NCBI RefSeq assembly: GCF_000001735.4
Contig: NC_003070.9
Span: 27,203,971-27,267,970, forward strand
DNA: 64,000 bases
Reading direction: 5' to 3'
From: Arabidopsis thaliana
Taxonomy: Eukaryota; Streptophyta; Magnoliopsida; Brassicales; Brassicaceae
Shown here: positions 10,871 to 22,434 of the stretch, piece by piece
How positions within the stretch are numbered: the stretch's first letter is position 1
Layout: the number at the start of each line of letters is the position of its first letter
Position numbers and translations under genes: made by a program
Notes under the pieces: model-generated
What the model was told of the DNA's origin: nothing
Seen by the model: only the letters and a program-made list of their open reading frames with translations
The model's database searches: none

Positions 10871-11785
10871 ATTCGTTTGACTAAACGCCTCTTCGGTCCA
10901 CGCTGTCGTTTTATTGAAGGAATTATATTTTATTTTAATTGGGCCTGCAGGCTAAACTATAAGTCCGTCTGATATGGGTCGGGTTGGGCTTATGAGTTAT
11001 GGGTCTGGTAGGGGTCAATTAGCTTAATTTCGATATGTGCCCTACTCTCGACCTAACGTTTTGAACACGTAAGAGAGAGTTTCTAATATTGAGTTGTCTA
11101 ATTAACTCGATAGGCTTATACAAAGTGTTTCCGCATTTTACCTTCTTAATAACTCATCATTCACTAACTAAGAAAAGTTTTACTCAGACCATATCTTCCG
11201 CTTCTTGATTATTGTCAATTTGTTGTCACTCAATTTATCTCTTGCAAAATTTAGTTGAAATCATTTGGTTTCATCTTTGGCTCTTGAATAGTTGCATGTG
11301 TGTATTTAGTAAGTTCTTTTCAATTAAGAAGGAAGAATAAAACAAATTGTGGCCAGAAACAATTATGTTGAGTTTTATCTCATACGTTGGCTCATTCATC
11401 CCCATCTCTCTGCTTTTGAATCATTCTACTCCTCCCATTTTTTGATCGTCCTTTTTCCTGCTTCTGAACATGGATCATTGTGCATGTTCGGATGTTCCTC
11501 GATCGTGCTGAAACTCAAAGTCTGAATCGATTACCATAGACTCTCAACCCATCTTTGATATATAAAAAAGAGCCTTAACCCATCTCTTCTACTCTCCCTC
11601 TCTAGAAACAAACACATCACGTGATGATCTGTTTCCCCCCATACTTACGGGATGATCAGAATGTGGCATGAGGAAAAAGCCAAGAAATAAGTTGATAAAT
11701 TTAAGGTTTAATTTAACAAAAATGAGAGATTAATCTTTTCATTTTAGGGTCGCACGCGGTGTTTTGTGCAACCGCAGAAACTTCC
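10871..11785. other. Intergenic between ERO1 and WSCP
   Basis: No gene seen. Holds an isolated GGGCCTGCAGG segment (10941-10951), AT-rich DNA and the distal WSCP promoter. Confidence 0.5.
11616..11625 (+). promoter_or_regulatory. G-box palindrome upstream of WSCP
   Basis: ATCACGTGAT, a 10-bp palindrome with the CACGTG G-box core, lies about 260 bases before the WSCP start. The same 10-mer occurs upstream of the small peptide gene at 24178-24187. Binding by bHLH or bZIP factors is inferred. Confidence 0.45.
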
Positions 11786-11793
11786 TATAAATA
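11786..11793 (+). promoter_or_regulatory. TATA box of WSCP
   Basis: TATAAATA lies 89 bases before the start codon, preceded by CTTCC and followed by a short A/C-rich leader. This is the spacing expected for a plant TATA promoter. Confidence 0.75.
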
Positions 11794-11881
11794 CCGATAC
11801 AATGTGCATGCTTTCTACAACTCAACTCACTCAAACCAAAAAAAGAAACATCAAACCCTAAAACACACATAACAATCACAA

Positions 11882-12529
11882 ATGAAGAATCCTTCAGTGA
11901 TCTCTTTTCTCATCATTCTCCTGTTTGCTGCAACTATTTGCACCCACGGAAATGAACCGGTGAAGGATACAGCCGGAAATCCACTTAACACCCGCGAACA
12001 ATACTTCATCCAGCCGGTTAAGACCGAGAGTAAAAACGGAGGTGGTCTTGTCCCAGCCGCCATTACAGTACTTCCCTTTTGTCCACTTGGCATCACCCAA
12101 ACACTTCTTCCCTACCAACCCGGCCTACCGGTTAGCTTCGTATTAGCACTTGGCGTAGGATCAACCGTTATGACATCTTCGGCTGTAAACATCGAGTTCA
12201 AGTCCAACATCTGGCCGTTTTGCAAGGAGTTTTCCAAGTTTTGGGAAGTTGATGATTCCTCATCAGCTCCCAAGGAGCCTTCAATTCTCATCGGTGGTAA
12301 AATGGGGGACCGAAATAGCTCGTTTAAGATTGAGAAAGCTGGAGAAGGAGCTAGAGCAAACGTTTATAAGTTGACCACCTTTTACGGAACCGTTGGAGCC
12401 ATCCCAGGGGTTTGGTTAAGCGCACCACAACTAATTATCACCAAGGATACGGCTAAGACCTTACTCGTCAAATTCAAAAAGGTTGATGATGCTACTACGG
12501 CTACTAGCAACTTATACTTCCCGGGTTGA
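11882..12529 (+). CDS. WSCP: Kunitz-type water-soluble chlorophyll protein / protease inhibitor
   Basis: Intronless 215-aa secreted protein of the Kunitz (STI) family, matching Arabidopsis WSCP, a protein known to bind chlorophyll and to inhibit papain-like proteases. Residues 1-23 form a signal peptide. The Kunitz signature begins in the mature N-terminus (VKDTAGNPLNTREQYFI, about 27-43). FCPLGI at 66-71 is the chlorophyll-binding motif of Brassicaceae WSCPs. The mature chain has only two cysteines, Cys67 and Cys114, so one disulfide rather than the two of classical Kunitz inhibitors. A glycosylation sequon NSS lies at 145-147. The start is the first ATG after the TATA box and leader. Reactive-loop specificity cannot be read here. 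Confidence 0.96.
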   Translation: MKNPSVISFLIILLFAATICTHGNEPVKDTAGNPLNTREQYFIQPVKTESKNGGGLVPAAITVLPFCPLGITQTLLPYQPGLPVSFVLALGVGSTVMTSSAVNIEFKSNIWPFCKEFSKFWEVDDSSSAPKEPSILIGGKMGDRNSSFKIEKAGEGARANVYKLTTFYGTVGAIPGVWLSAPQLIITKDTAKTLLVKFKKVDDATTATSNLYFPG

Positions 12530-13708
12530 TAATTTAGGTCTAAGGATGTTCCCGTTCTACTAATCAACTGGTAAAAATTATTGTAATATTAAGCCTGAGA
12601 CTCGTCCATGGCCTAAAATAATGAGTTATTTTCAAATTTCAATTAATAAGAAAGAAAAATGTGGCCAGATCCAGATACATAGATGTTGAGAATCATTCAT
12701 AGGCATTGCTGTTGAATCTGTTTAAGGCATGAAATAGTTTTCTTCTTCATTCTACTTTGTATCCGAAAATTTTCTCTCCTCTTGTAAAGATCTTGAGCTT
12801 GAGAAAACATTGATCATTCATAGTATAACTTGCTGGACAGAATCTAGCTCCGGACGTGGATCTCGTGACATCGACTAATCAAACCGGATAAATAAACGTG
12901 TATGTCTCTTGCTTAATTGAGAGATTAAGATATTTGAGGAGTATCTCAAGGTTTTATCAACAAAGAAACGTAACACTATTCTTTTGATCACGATAGGGTT
13001 TCTTTTTTTGGCGTTACTCTATATAGCTTATTTTCCCAAAAACACTCAAAACGACGACGTTTAGCAAGACATATATTATCCAATAAGTTTTAAAAGTCTA
13101 AATCAAAAGCTTTCGTTTCACAAAAACCTCTCTCTTTTTTTCTCTCTCTCTCTCTGTCTCTGAATCTTCCATTGATGTTTAGGTATGTCTCAGTTTCTCA
13201 GATTCTCATGCTTTGTCTTCTTTCGCGCGTCATACGACTCTTTCTTTTCACTCAATGTCTCTTTGGTAACTATGCACACCAAATGTTCGATTAAATGCCG
13301 CTTACAGACCCCACTTGAGTTATTCTGTTAGCATCACAGATTTTTTTGTTTTCTTAGACCTCTTAAGAACGGAGAAATTTCATGGAAGCCAAAGTTGGTT
13401 TGATCATACGATACATTCCAGATTTCTAATCAAATCCTTTTATAAAAATCTGCTTTTGATCATGTTAAAGCCAAAGGGTTTTACATAGCTAGAGAGCTAC
13501 ATGTATATAGAAATCGTTTGAATGTCACGAGCTGCATAAATTCCTGTTCTTTACATCATCAAAGCTTCTATTACCATCAAAATTATAATTTACATGGAAA
13601 TGATGGTTAACATATGCAATTGACAAGAAAAATATGTGTATATTTACTTATGCAGATATTTGAATCTGGTCACAATGATGAATGTAGGGAAGGAAGGCAC
13701 ACACACAG
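12530..13708. other. Intergenic between WSCP and PSY1R, with a possible small transcript
   Basis: Contains the WSCP 3' region and the PSY1R 3' untranslated region. In the middle there is promoter-like sequence on the plus strand: TATATAG at 13020-13026, AAAACGACGACGTTT at about 13048-13062, a CT-rich tract at 13125-13158, and an ATG at 13175 followed at once by a consensus donor. See findings for the spliced short frame; I do not annotate it as a gene. Confidence 0.45.
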
Positions 13709-16700
13709 TTACGTCTCTTCTTCTTCTTCAGGTTCTTCTCTGTTATTTTGGTTTTTCTCCGCTTCTATATTCTTTAGCCAGTCTACAACTTGTTGAATGT
13801 TTGGTCTTTTCATTGGATTTTGGTTCACACACATGCAGGCTATGTCAAGCACACGAAGCATCGCTTCTTCATTTCCACTTTCTCTCAGCAATGTATCAAA
13901 CACTTCCTCTGGTTTCCCATCTCTTTTCATAGTATGCACCCATGCGACCAATTCTCTTGACATCTTTGGCCTGAAAACCTCCATTGGTCTTTTCCCTGTG
14001 AGAAGCTCGAGCATGACTACACCAAAACTGTACACGTCACCTCTCAAAGTGGCTACCCAAGCTTGTCCATACTCTGGGGGAATGTAACCCAATGTGCCCA
14101 CTAGCTCAGTTGTTACATGGGTGCGATATGGAAGGATCAATCTTGACAACCCGAAATCTGCTACATATGCCTTGAAATTTCCATCCAAAAGGATGTTGCT
14201 GGACTTGATGTCTCGGTGTACTATGTGTGGTTCACATATCTGGTGCATGTATGCTAGTCCACTACTTGCTCCTCTCATAATGTTGAGTCTTTTTGGCCAA
14301 TCCAGCTGAGCTGGACCCTCAGGATTTTCGTGCAGCCAATAATCCAGACTACCATTCTCCATGAACGAGTAAATTAGTATCCGGGCACTATCATGGACGC
14401 AATAACCTTGTAGAGCGACCAGGTTCTCATGTTTCGCCCTGGACAGAACTTCTACCTCTGCCTTGAATTCCTTTTCCATCATACCATAGTCTCCTGTGAG
14501 TTTCTTAACCGCCAGTTTCGTTCCATTATCCAAGGTAGCCTTATAGACAAGGCCAAACCCGCCGCAGCCAATTATATTAGCTTGACTGAAGTTGTCGGTA
14601 GCTTTCAAGAGCTCAAATATGGTCAGGTCTTTTACTTCATATCTACTGTTTCCAAACAACAGTACAAGACTTATGTCTTTATCCGACCCTGGAGGGACTT
14701 CAGAATACGAGCCATTGGAATTTATCTCCAGTTCAGCATTCTCAGAGTCTCCTGGATTTACTCTCCTTTTAGAAAGCACCAACAGAGCTAGCAGCACCAA
14801 AATCAAACTGACGCCAAAAAAAAGCCCAAGGACAAGCCCCAAAACAAGCGTTCTGTTGACCTTTCCTTTACCCATCTTTGTAGTAGAGTGCTGAGTTGGA
14901 TCGCAGGAGGTTAGCAGTACACCACCGCACAGCAAGGGGTTTCCTTCAAAATTTGCTTTTGGGAAGGTATCAAACTGGGTCCCTGTGGGTATCGGCCCAC
15001 TGAGAGTGTTGTTTGCAACATTGAAATATGACAGGAAATGGAGTCCAGTGAGTGACCATGGAATTCTACCGGAGAGATTGTTGTTGGACAGGTCCAGCCT
15101 CTCTAAGTTAGTGAGGTTTGACAATTCATCTGGGATGCTGCCAGAAAAATTATTACCTAGAAGCTCCAGGATATGGAGAACCTTTAGCTGCCCAACCTCG
15201 ACTGGTATAGTCCCAGTCAAGTTGTTCCTCTTGATGTATATCGTAGGTGGGAGGCTGGAAAGCTGATTGTATTGCTGATTAGTGGTGACATTATTGGGAT
15301 TGACAAAAACCGGCAGCTCCAGATAGTTCCGCTCTGTTGCATCGTATGCCTTTTGCGACATCAGAGCTCTCAGCTGAAACAGTTCCTTTGGAAGCTCTCC
15401 TGTTAGAAAGTTATCGGAAAGATCCAAGTAGAAAAGGTCTGGAAGAGTTCCTAGCCAACCAGGAATTGTCCCCACGAATCGGTTCATGGACAGGTCCATA
15501 ACTTCTACCCTCTGGAGCTTGATCAGCCAAGCTGGTATTTCACCTGTCAATCTGCACGCACCGATACCAAAAATTTGGAGGCTTGGAAATCCATCTGACC
15601 GAAGAAAGTCTTTGTTGCTTGGTACCGTTTCGTCGTAAAAATTCTTTGCCATAATGAGAGTAGAAAGCTTCTTGCAGCCTTGTAGAATGCTGAGAGCCCC
15701 TGTAAGGTTCGTCATTTTATTGTCTGAAAAAGTAAAGAACGACAGGGATTCCAATTCCAGTACTTGAGGAGATATCTGTCCCGTTAACTTGTTGCCTGCA
15801 AACCTCATTGCTGTCATCATTTTGCATGAGTAAACCGTGGAGGGAAATTCGCCGGTGAAGCTATTGTTTCCGAGGTCCAGAATGCTGAGGCTCTGAAACC
15901 GGGAAAAGTCTATCGCCGATAAAGTTCCTCCCAGCTGATTAACCCGTAAATTCAACTTCACGAGTTTTGTGCAATTGGCGAGAGAAACCGGGATAGAACC
16001 CATGAGGTTATTGACATGGAGTTGGAGGCTACTCAGTTTCGAAAGCTTACCTATATCCTTGGGTATTTCTCCTTCGATGTGATTAGAGTAAAGCTCAAGC
16101 AATGTCAGTTTGGTGAGACGAGTAATCCCATTATCAATTTTGCCAGAAAGACGGTTGACTGGTAAAAAGAGTTGCTCGAGCTCAGGAAGATTGTAGATTT
16201 CTTTGGGGATTTCACCAGAGAGATTGTTGAAGCCTGCTCGAAGAACACTTAGCCTCGAGCATCTGCTTAATTCTTGAGAGAGATCACCGCTGAAATCATT
16301 GTAGGAGAAATCCAGTTTGGTGAGCTGCGGCGAAGCTGTGCACATGAAGGAAGGGATAGAACCCGTGAAGCTGTTGTTGCTGACATTGAAACTGGTTAAA
16401 TTGAAAGCACCCTGAAGAAAAACAGAACTACTGAGAATTTCTCCCTCAAGAAGATTGCTGGAGAGATCAACGGTCTGAATTGGGAAGATTCCGTTGCTTC
16501 CATTGCCAAATGATTGTTGAAGTGGCAATTCACCTTTGAAACTGTTGTAACTAAGATCAAGAACCAAGAGCTGATCAAGGGCAGAGAGGAAACCAGGTGG
16601 GAGTGGACCAGAGAGACGGTTATGAGAAAGGTCGAGACGAGAGAGACGCTGGAGATCCAAAACAGACGACGGAAGATTGCCAGAGAGTCCTCTAGAGGAC

Positions 16701-16996
16701 AAAATAATCGAAGTAACACGATTTTCAGGAGACTTATCACAAGAGATTCCTTCCCAGGAGCAACAATCAATGGACGAATTCCAATGCAAAGGAGAGACTG
16801 GAGATGATACGTTGCCAGAGAACCAAAGGAGAGAATCTCGATCCTGAAGATTACAAACAGCCTCTGAAACTGTAAGAAAGAAGACAGAAATGGAAAGAAC
16901 GTAGAGAAGGACAAAGAGAACCATGTGAGGACTCAAAGGTTTTACTTGTCTCACAAAAGGACCAATGGATTTAGATCTCATCTTCTCGTCAATCAT
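13709..16996 (-). CDS. PSY1R: Leucine-rich repeat receptor-like kinase PSY1R
   Basis: Single-exon 1,095-aa plasma-membrane receptor kinase of the PSKR/PSY1R clade. Hydrophobic secretion signal about 25-46. An N-terminal LRR cap with a paired Cys segment (CCSWEGISC) comes before about 20 LRRs (about 95-690). An island domain of about 45 residues (544-588) interrupts the repeats, as in PSKR1. Transmembrane helix about 718-741. Kinase domain from about 805: Gly-rich loop GCGGFG 810-815, Lys831, HRD 927-929 (an RD kinase), DFG 947-949. The C-terminus is acidic (EEPEEEEET). PSY1R was described as the receptor for the tyrosine-sulfated peptide PSY1 and promotes cell expansion through proton-pump phosphorylation; the direct ligand has been debated. 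A second Met at 25 sits right before the hydrophobic segment and is an alternative start. No neighbour is functionally linked. Confidence 0.97.
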   Translation of the reverse strand: MIDEKMRSKSIGPFVRQVKPLSPHMVLFVLLYVLSISVFFLTVSEAVCNLQDRDSLLWFSGNVSSPVSPLHWNSSIDCCSWEGISCDKSPENRVTSIILSSRGLSGNLPSSVLDLQRLSRLDLSHNRLSGPLPPGFLSALDQLLVLDLSYNSFKGELPLQQSFGNGSNGIFPIQTVDLSSNLLEGEILSSSVFLQGAFNLTSFNVSNNSFTGSIPSFMCTASPQLTKLDFSYNDFSGDLSQELSRCSRLSVLRAGFNNLSGEIPKEIYNLPELEQLFLPVNRLSGKIDNGITRLTKLTLLELYSNHIEGEIPKDIGKLSKLSSLQLHVNNLMGSIPVSLANCTKLVKLNLRVNQLGGTLSAIDFSRFQSLSILDLGNNSFTGEFPSTVYSCKMMTAMRFAGNKLTGQISPQVLELESLSFFTFSDNKMTNLTGALSILQGCKKLSTLIMAKNFYDETVPSNKDFLRSDGFPSLQIFGIGACRLTGEIPAWLIKLQRVEVMDLSMNRFVGTIPGWLGTLPDLFYLDLSDNFLTGELPKELFQLRALMSQKAYDATERNYLELPVFVNPNNVTTNQQYNQLSSLPPTIYIKRNNLTGTIPVEVGQLKVLHILELLGNNFSGSIPDELSNLTNLERLDLSNNNLSGRIPWSLTGLHFLSYFNVANNTLSGPIPTGTQFDTFPKANFEGNPLLCGGVLLTSCDPTQHSTTKMGKGKVNRTLVLGLVLGLFFGVSLILVLLALLVLSKRRVNPGDSENAELEINSNGSYSEVPPGSDKDISLVLLFGNSRYEVKDLTIFELLKATDNFSQANIIGCGGFGLVYKATLDNGTKLAVKKLTGDYGMMEKEFKAEVEVLSRAKHENLVALQGYCVHDSARILIYSFMENGSLDYWLHENPEGPAQLDWPKRLNIMRGASSGLAYMHQICEPHIVHRDIKSSNILLDGNFKAYVADFGLSRLILPYRTHVTTELVGTLGYIPPEYGQAWVATLRGDVYSFGVVMLELLTGKRPMEVFRPKMSRELVAWVHTMKRDGKPEEVFDTLLRESGNEEAMLRVLDIACMCVNQNPMKRPNIQQVVDWLKNIEAEKNQNNREEPEEEEET

Positions 16997-17308
16997 GGCG
17001 AGAACAAAAGAAGAAGAAGAAGAAGCTGAGAAAGATTAAGAAAGCTTGAAAAAGAAGAAGAAGAAGGAGAGGGAAAAGAAGAAACAAAAGACATGATTAT
17101 CCAATCTGGGTTTCTCTGTCCGAAGCTTGTAAATGGCTCTCAATACCATCGTTGACCAAAGGGAATAGTCAGACCAAACAGAAGAAAACTTCTTGTCACA
17201 CCCAAAGTTCACTTTTAAATTTTATTTTATTTTATCATGTTATCTTTCTGCCCTGATTGTGGTTGTGGGTATGCTGTTTTTATGTAAAGTTTTTTTTTGA
17301 TTAAAAAG

Positions 17309-17309
<1 letters not shown>

Positions 17310-17343
<34 letters not shown>
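17310..17343. repeat. TA dinucleotide microsatellite
   Basis: An uninterrupted TA tract of 34 bases upstream of PSY1R. Likely length-polymorphic. Confidence 0.9.
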
Positions 17344-17346
<3 letters not shown>

Positions 17347-19783
17347 TATTATTCCTTTTTGTAATAAAAGCTCAAGTACAACTCTCTGAATAGCTCTGGT
17401 AATTATTAAAGTCAGCCCTATATATCCTTACTTATATGAACCAATGAAAAATGTTTTACTTATTTCATTTGTCTGGTTTTGTTCTGTCATTTATTCATGA
17501 TTAAGAAAGATTAAAAAACGTTTTATGTGATTTATTTTGAAATTGGGTCATTTCAATCTTTGGAGGTGGGAGGTGCATGCGTGCGTGCTATGATGTTGAT
17601 CATGAAATTGAATTTGATCATAAAATAATAATGATGGGTACAAACATTATGATATGAAATCAAAATAAATAAATAAAAAAGAAGAAGTTGAAGAATAGTA
17701 TTATGATGATTATTTTTTGTGGTAGAGGCGTTTACCTTTTGGGGCGGCTGGTTTAGTAGTAGTGGCTCGTAGTGGTGGTGGTGTTACACAACTTTTTTCT
17801 ATATCCTCTAAAATTGTAGAATATGTAATTCATCTTTATTTATTTTTGTCCATTTCTTTCTTTACTTTTTTGCCTTATGGAGGATCTTTTTATGTTTAAT
17901 TATGCCAAGTGGAAGCCACATTTAACATTAGATAGTGGTCATAAAGAACGAAAAGTAGATAAAGAAGATCATATGATAACTATTTTTTTTTTGTAAAGGA
18001 TACTATTTATTTTGTTTGACTTTTTGATTTCTTAGGGTTATAAAAATCCTTCAAGCTGTTCATGTGTGTGTTTCTTTTCGTAATTTATAATGAGCAAATG
18101 GCGTATATGATAGCTAACAAGTTACTTTAAACAATACCGTATTAAATTAACTGTCTTAGACTTTTCAGAAATTGTACTTATTAAATGGCTATAACCCAAA
18201 AAAAAACATTAGTATAGATTTTGTGTGATATTATATTTATCACTTTCATACGATTAGAATAAGTCATAAGAAGTTACTTAATTTTAAAACCGAAATTGTG
18301 TTTTTGTGAATTATTGACGATCAAAAACAGTTATTTGGAGTGATGTTTTAAAAAGAGAGTTCTTCGAAGTCCAATTAAATAGAATCTATCATGATTAATG
18401 CGTTTAATACTTTAACTAGTGTTTAGGAGCAGTAAGTAATGATGGTGTGAATTTGTTTTTCTATCTAAATATTATTTAACATGATAGAGCTTACGAAGAC
18501 ATGGTAAGAATAGTTATCTCTTTAGTGGAATCGAATATAAAGATTTGACATTAAATAATACCGAACAATCTTTTGGAGTTGTGTTGGACCTCCTTTATGT
18601 ATGCTTTATTTATCTCTCTATCATCTAAAATAAAGAAGGAAATTTAGAATTCTGAGGCTCAGATTGTTGAGAATAAACCGTAAAATAAACTCTTGTGACT
18701 TTATACAACGATAATATATTATTAGCTTTTCGATAAAAGACGATCACATCTATTTTAATGTTTTTCCACTGAATTTTTATTATGTTCAATCAAATTTATA
18801 GAATCTCTAATAATTTTATTTTCCACCTAATATATTTCTTATACTTATAGAGATTCATGTACCTCAAAATCCAGGTTTAATAAAGCTTGTCGTTTTCTGG
18901 CCTAGAATAGAATAAGGAAAAGCCAATAAATATTGTATTCATTTATTTATTTTACTTATAAGTTATTAACTTCTTAATTATTATTTTGCTATTTTCTAAT
19001 ATGAATCCATTTCAAAACACAGCACATCGGCATATCTGTTTATCTATCTTGAAAAGAACTCGTCCTAATTTGTTTTTTTTTCGTCTGACAATTTCTTCTT
19101 CTTTTTAAATTGAGAAAATGATTTTGTAAAAACAAATAAAATGGGCGACTTTTTTTTTTTTTTTGGGGATAAAATTTGGCAATTGGACGACTTGGATTAG
19201 GATATTCCATTTTTTATATATACAATTCAACTGAAAGATAACATGTATCATGATCCTGATTTAATGTATATTTTGTGTTTGGCATTTTTCTATATTTTGT
19301 AATATATTACTTGTCCTTTTATAAACTGTATACAGCTATTTTAATTTTTCCTGCTCCCAGATACAGCTATTTAGATTTTTCGTACCATTTGCAAATATTT
19401 TAAGAACAACTAGTTGAAATTTTTAAATAATCAACAGAAAATAACAGTCAAGTGATAATAACATAAACACTATTTTTTGTTCTACAGGTGTGAATAAGCA
19501 TATGTTAAATGTATTCTATTTTCTGACGACCCTAAATCTAGGCTCTCCTCGTGAATTTTCATTTAATTAAGGGAGAGAAAACGTTTGACTTTAAAAGAAC
19601 AAATAGTATTTAATTCAATACATGTTATTATATATATGTAATTTTATTTTGGGAGATAGCTTATCTTCTATATTGGTCGTCAAAAAGATATAACCTATAT
19701 TGAGTTGGACCGGTAAGCTCATGCAAAAAGAACAAAATCTAACCACTTGCTTTTTACAATTACCTATTTATGTGTGTGATGAG

Positions 19784-19879
19784 TTAAGTTATGACTTTGA
19801 ACAGATGATATCTTTTACATGTGTTTTTGATTTAAGTTATGACTTTGAATAGTTGATATCTTTTGCATGTGTTTTTTGG
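19784..19879. repeat. 48-bp tandem duplication
   Basis: Copy 1 is 19784-19831 and copy 2 starts at 19832. Each begins TTAAGTTATGACTTTGAA and continues GATATCTTTT, CATGTGTTTTT, with only a few differences. Recent local duplication in non-coding DNA. Confidence 0.8.
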
Positions 19880-22434
19880 TCTTTGTATTCCAATAACCCA
19901 TTTGATCATTCAATCAACTTTTTAACAATAATCATAAAAACTAGGGAAGCAAGCAAATTGTCTTTATATTTTTAAACTTTTACTAGTTTTATGCAACAAA
20001 AAATAAAAATAAAACTAACTCATATTTCGGTTTTCAAATTAGTAGTACTGCATTAATAGACTTGAGAATTAAAATCCTTTCGATCTCCCGACAAAACCTA
20101 GCACAAAAATCTCACCTAAACAATAAACCCATTCAAAGTATATGTAATCAAAATTGTTTTTAATAAAGATTCTGTATGCAAGATTCAATATACTTTCATT
20201 TTTTTGGTATACTTGGCAACTAGTTGTTGGTATACCCAAAACAAATCATGAGATGTTTGAGTAAAGTCAAAGCAAAAATTAGCCATATATAGTGTTACTC
20301 TCGAAAGAGCCAAAAATGAGAGACAAACCCGGTCCGACCCTTTTGAGTGCAAATTGACCCCCGAAAACATAAACGGGTCAGTTTGAGACCCGACCCGTTT
20401 TATCGCATTAGAACTCATTTGGGCCATAAGTTGATACGGCCCAGCCCTAACCCGTTTCCTCTTCTCTTTTCCTATTCTTCTGTTATCAGACTTCTCAGAA
20501 CCAATTGCCACTTGCATGAATTACTCAGCCATGGTCCATTTAATAAAGCCCACACACAAAAAAAAAATCCAACTCGAGTTTAAAGTATGTACTATAGGTT
20601 GTTAAAATTGTAGTGCCCGTAATAATTAGTTTAAGAAAATTGTGTCATGGTCTATGGAATGCATGAATGAAAGTGGTTACATGTTTACTTTGTTTTATGA
20701 AAACTTCTTTGTAACCAAAACCAAAATATTGTTTTTTTCTTTTCTTTTCTCAAGGTTTGAATAAATTTGAATATTCGTCTAGTAATTATGTTAGCCTTAG
20801 GATTTAGGAATCTAGAGAGAATGATTTAAAGATTAAAGAAGATAATATGTTAGAGAGTGAAGAAGATCATCATTCAACTCTCATCATTTTGCCTAGTAAC
20901 CATATTTTTATAACTTTTAAGACAAACAGAAAAAAGTTACGGCATTCTTTTCAGGACTTGGAAAACTTTTTCAAATACTAAAATATTGTTTCTTAACAAC
21001 AAAAAGTTTTTGAGTCTTACGGTCTTTACTTGGTTTCAAAATAGGCTAATGTGTATAATGTATTAAGTCTTGGTGGAACCACAAATTCAGGTCGGAGTCG
21101 TCTGACTTTCCACAAATATTGACTCTGTGTTTAATTTGTTGCCGATTTGCGGATTATACTAAGTTAATAATGTGAATGGAACAGTTTAAATTTCACATAG
21201 AGATGTTAAAATTACTAGTAACATCGGATAACTAAAAAAAAAACTCAAGGTTCCACTTGATGAAAAGACAAGATCCTTAAACCTAGGCCTCGACCAGGAG
21301 GATTCTTTTTTTCACATCCTTTGATGATGAAAGAATAAAAAGCTCTTCATTTGCTCAATGTAGTACATATACTATTGAAATATATTAAGAATTTTATCAT
21401 CTAATTATTCCAAATTAGTGCATGACAAATTGTCATCCATTAGTTACCATTGACATGCTTTTTACTTTTCTTGTTATATTAAATTTTCATAACACAATTA
21501 AGAGGGTCGATTTCGAAAAGGTTAAAAATAGTGGAGAGTTACCAATATCTTGAAAAGACTAAAGAATCTTAAAAGATGTGTAAATCAGTGCACACCATCA
21601 TTTTAGACTATAATGTACTCCATATCCTTAGAAATTACTACTATTTGCAAAATATAATTTTATTAATTCATGTTTGTTTCATTAACAATTTGTACTATTA
21701 TTGTGAAACACCTAAACCTATAGTAATTAGTCATACAAAACAAAAAAAAAGAACAAAATGTAGTTAGTATTTTTGTAATGGAGAGGAGGAAGCATTACCA
21801 GAAAAACTGAGTAATGGAAAACGATGACGACGAATTTACGCACTAACAAAGAAAATTTGGTCGACTAAAGTTAGGAAGAGAGTAGGGGAGCTACTCTAAT
21901 TTCAATACACTGGGCTCCACTCTATTCTTCCTTCTTCTTCTTCTTATGCCTTCCTTCGTCTTCTTTCCATGGCAGAGACACAGATTGATACAATTCACTC
22001 CTTTCTTTCTGTTTTTTCCTTTCCCTTTCTCTCATCTCTCTCTTTAGCTACTTCCTCCTCCCATAAACCCTCTACCAAGTAAACTCTCAGCTCCACCATT
22101 AACACATCTCGGTCTCAATTCCGAGCTCTGTATTCCAATCCTTTGTTGCATTTACTTTCTGGGTTTTTGTTTATTTTGATTTTCTTCCATTTGGGTACCC
22201 ACCCAAAGAGTAAAGTTTCAAGCTTTCGTGGTACTTGCTATGCTTTCCCTCACAAAACCCTAATTTCATATCCTTATCCAATTCCATGTTTTGCTCTGCT
22301 CAACTCTCTGTTTCTACTTCTGAATCGTCGTTTTCCTTCATATAACCAAACCAATTCTGTTGAATCATCTTGGCACATTCATTGTTTTGAGAAGGAACAG
22401 AAAAAGTTCTGATCTTGTCCCTATTCGCACATCA

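Larger units (their letters stand above)
16997..22434. other. Long gene-poor AT-rich interval between PSY1R and ATL3
   Basis: About 5.4 kb without a gene I can support. The left 200 bases are the PSY1R leader (GAA/AAG-rich on +, so CTT-rich in the transcript). It has a TA microsatellite and a 48-bp tandem duplication (listed separately), poly-T runs near 19150, and a GC-richer patch at 20325-20470 with GGGCC and CCCTAACCC motifs. The last 500 bases are the pyrimidine-rich ATL3 leader. A 110-codon minus frame at 20185-20517 begins with ATG but has no recognisable domain. Confidence 0.55.

Noticed and set aside
20185..20517. 110-codon minus frame starting with ATG
   Set aside because: No domain, signal or coding-like composition; lies in AT-rich intergenic DNA and partly in the site II-like GC patch.
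22143..22434. Upstream frames and a 25-codon extension before ATL3
   Set aside because: They begin with TTG rather than ATG; the first in-frame ATG is 22435, which gives the standard ATL N-terminus.
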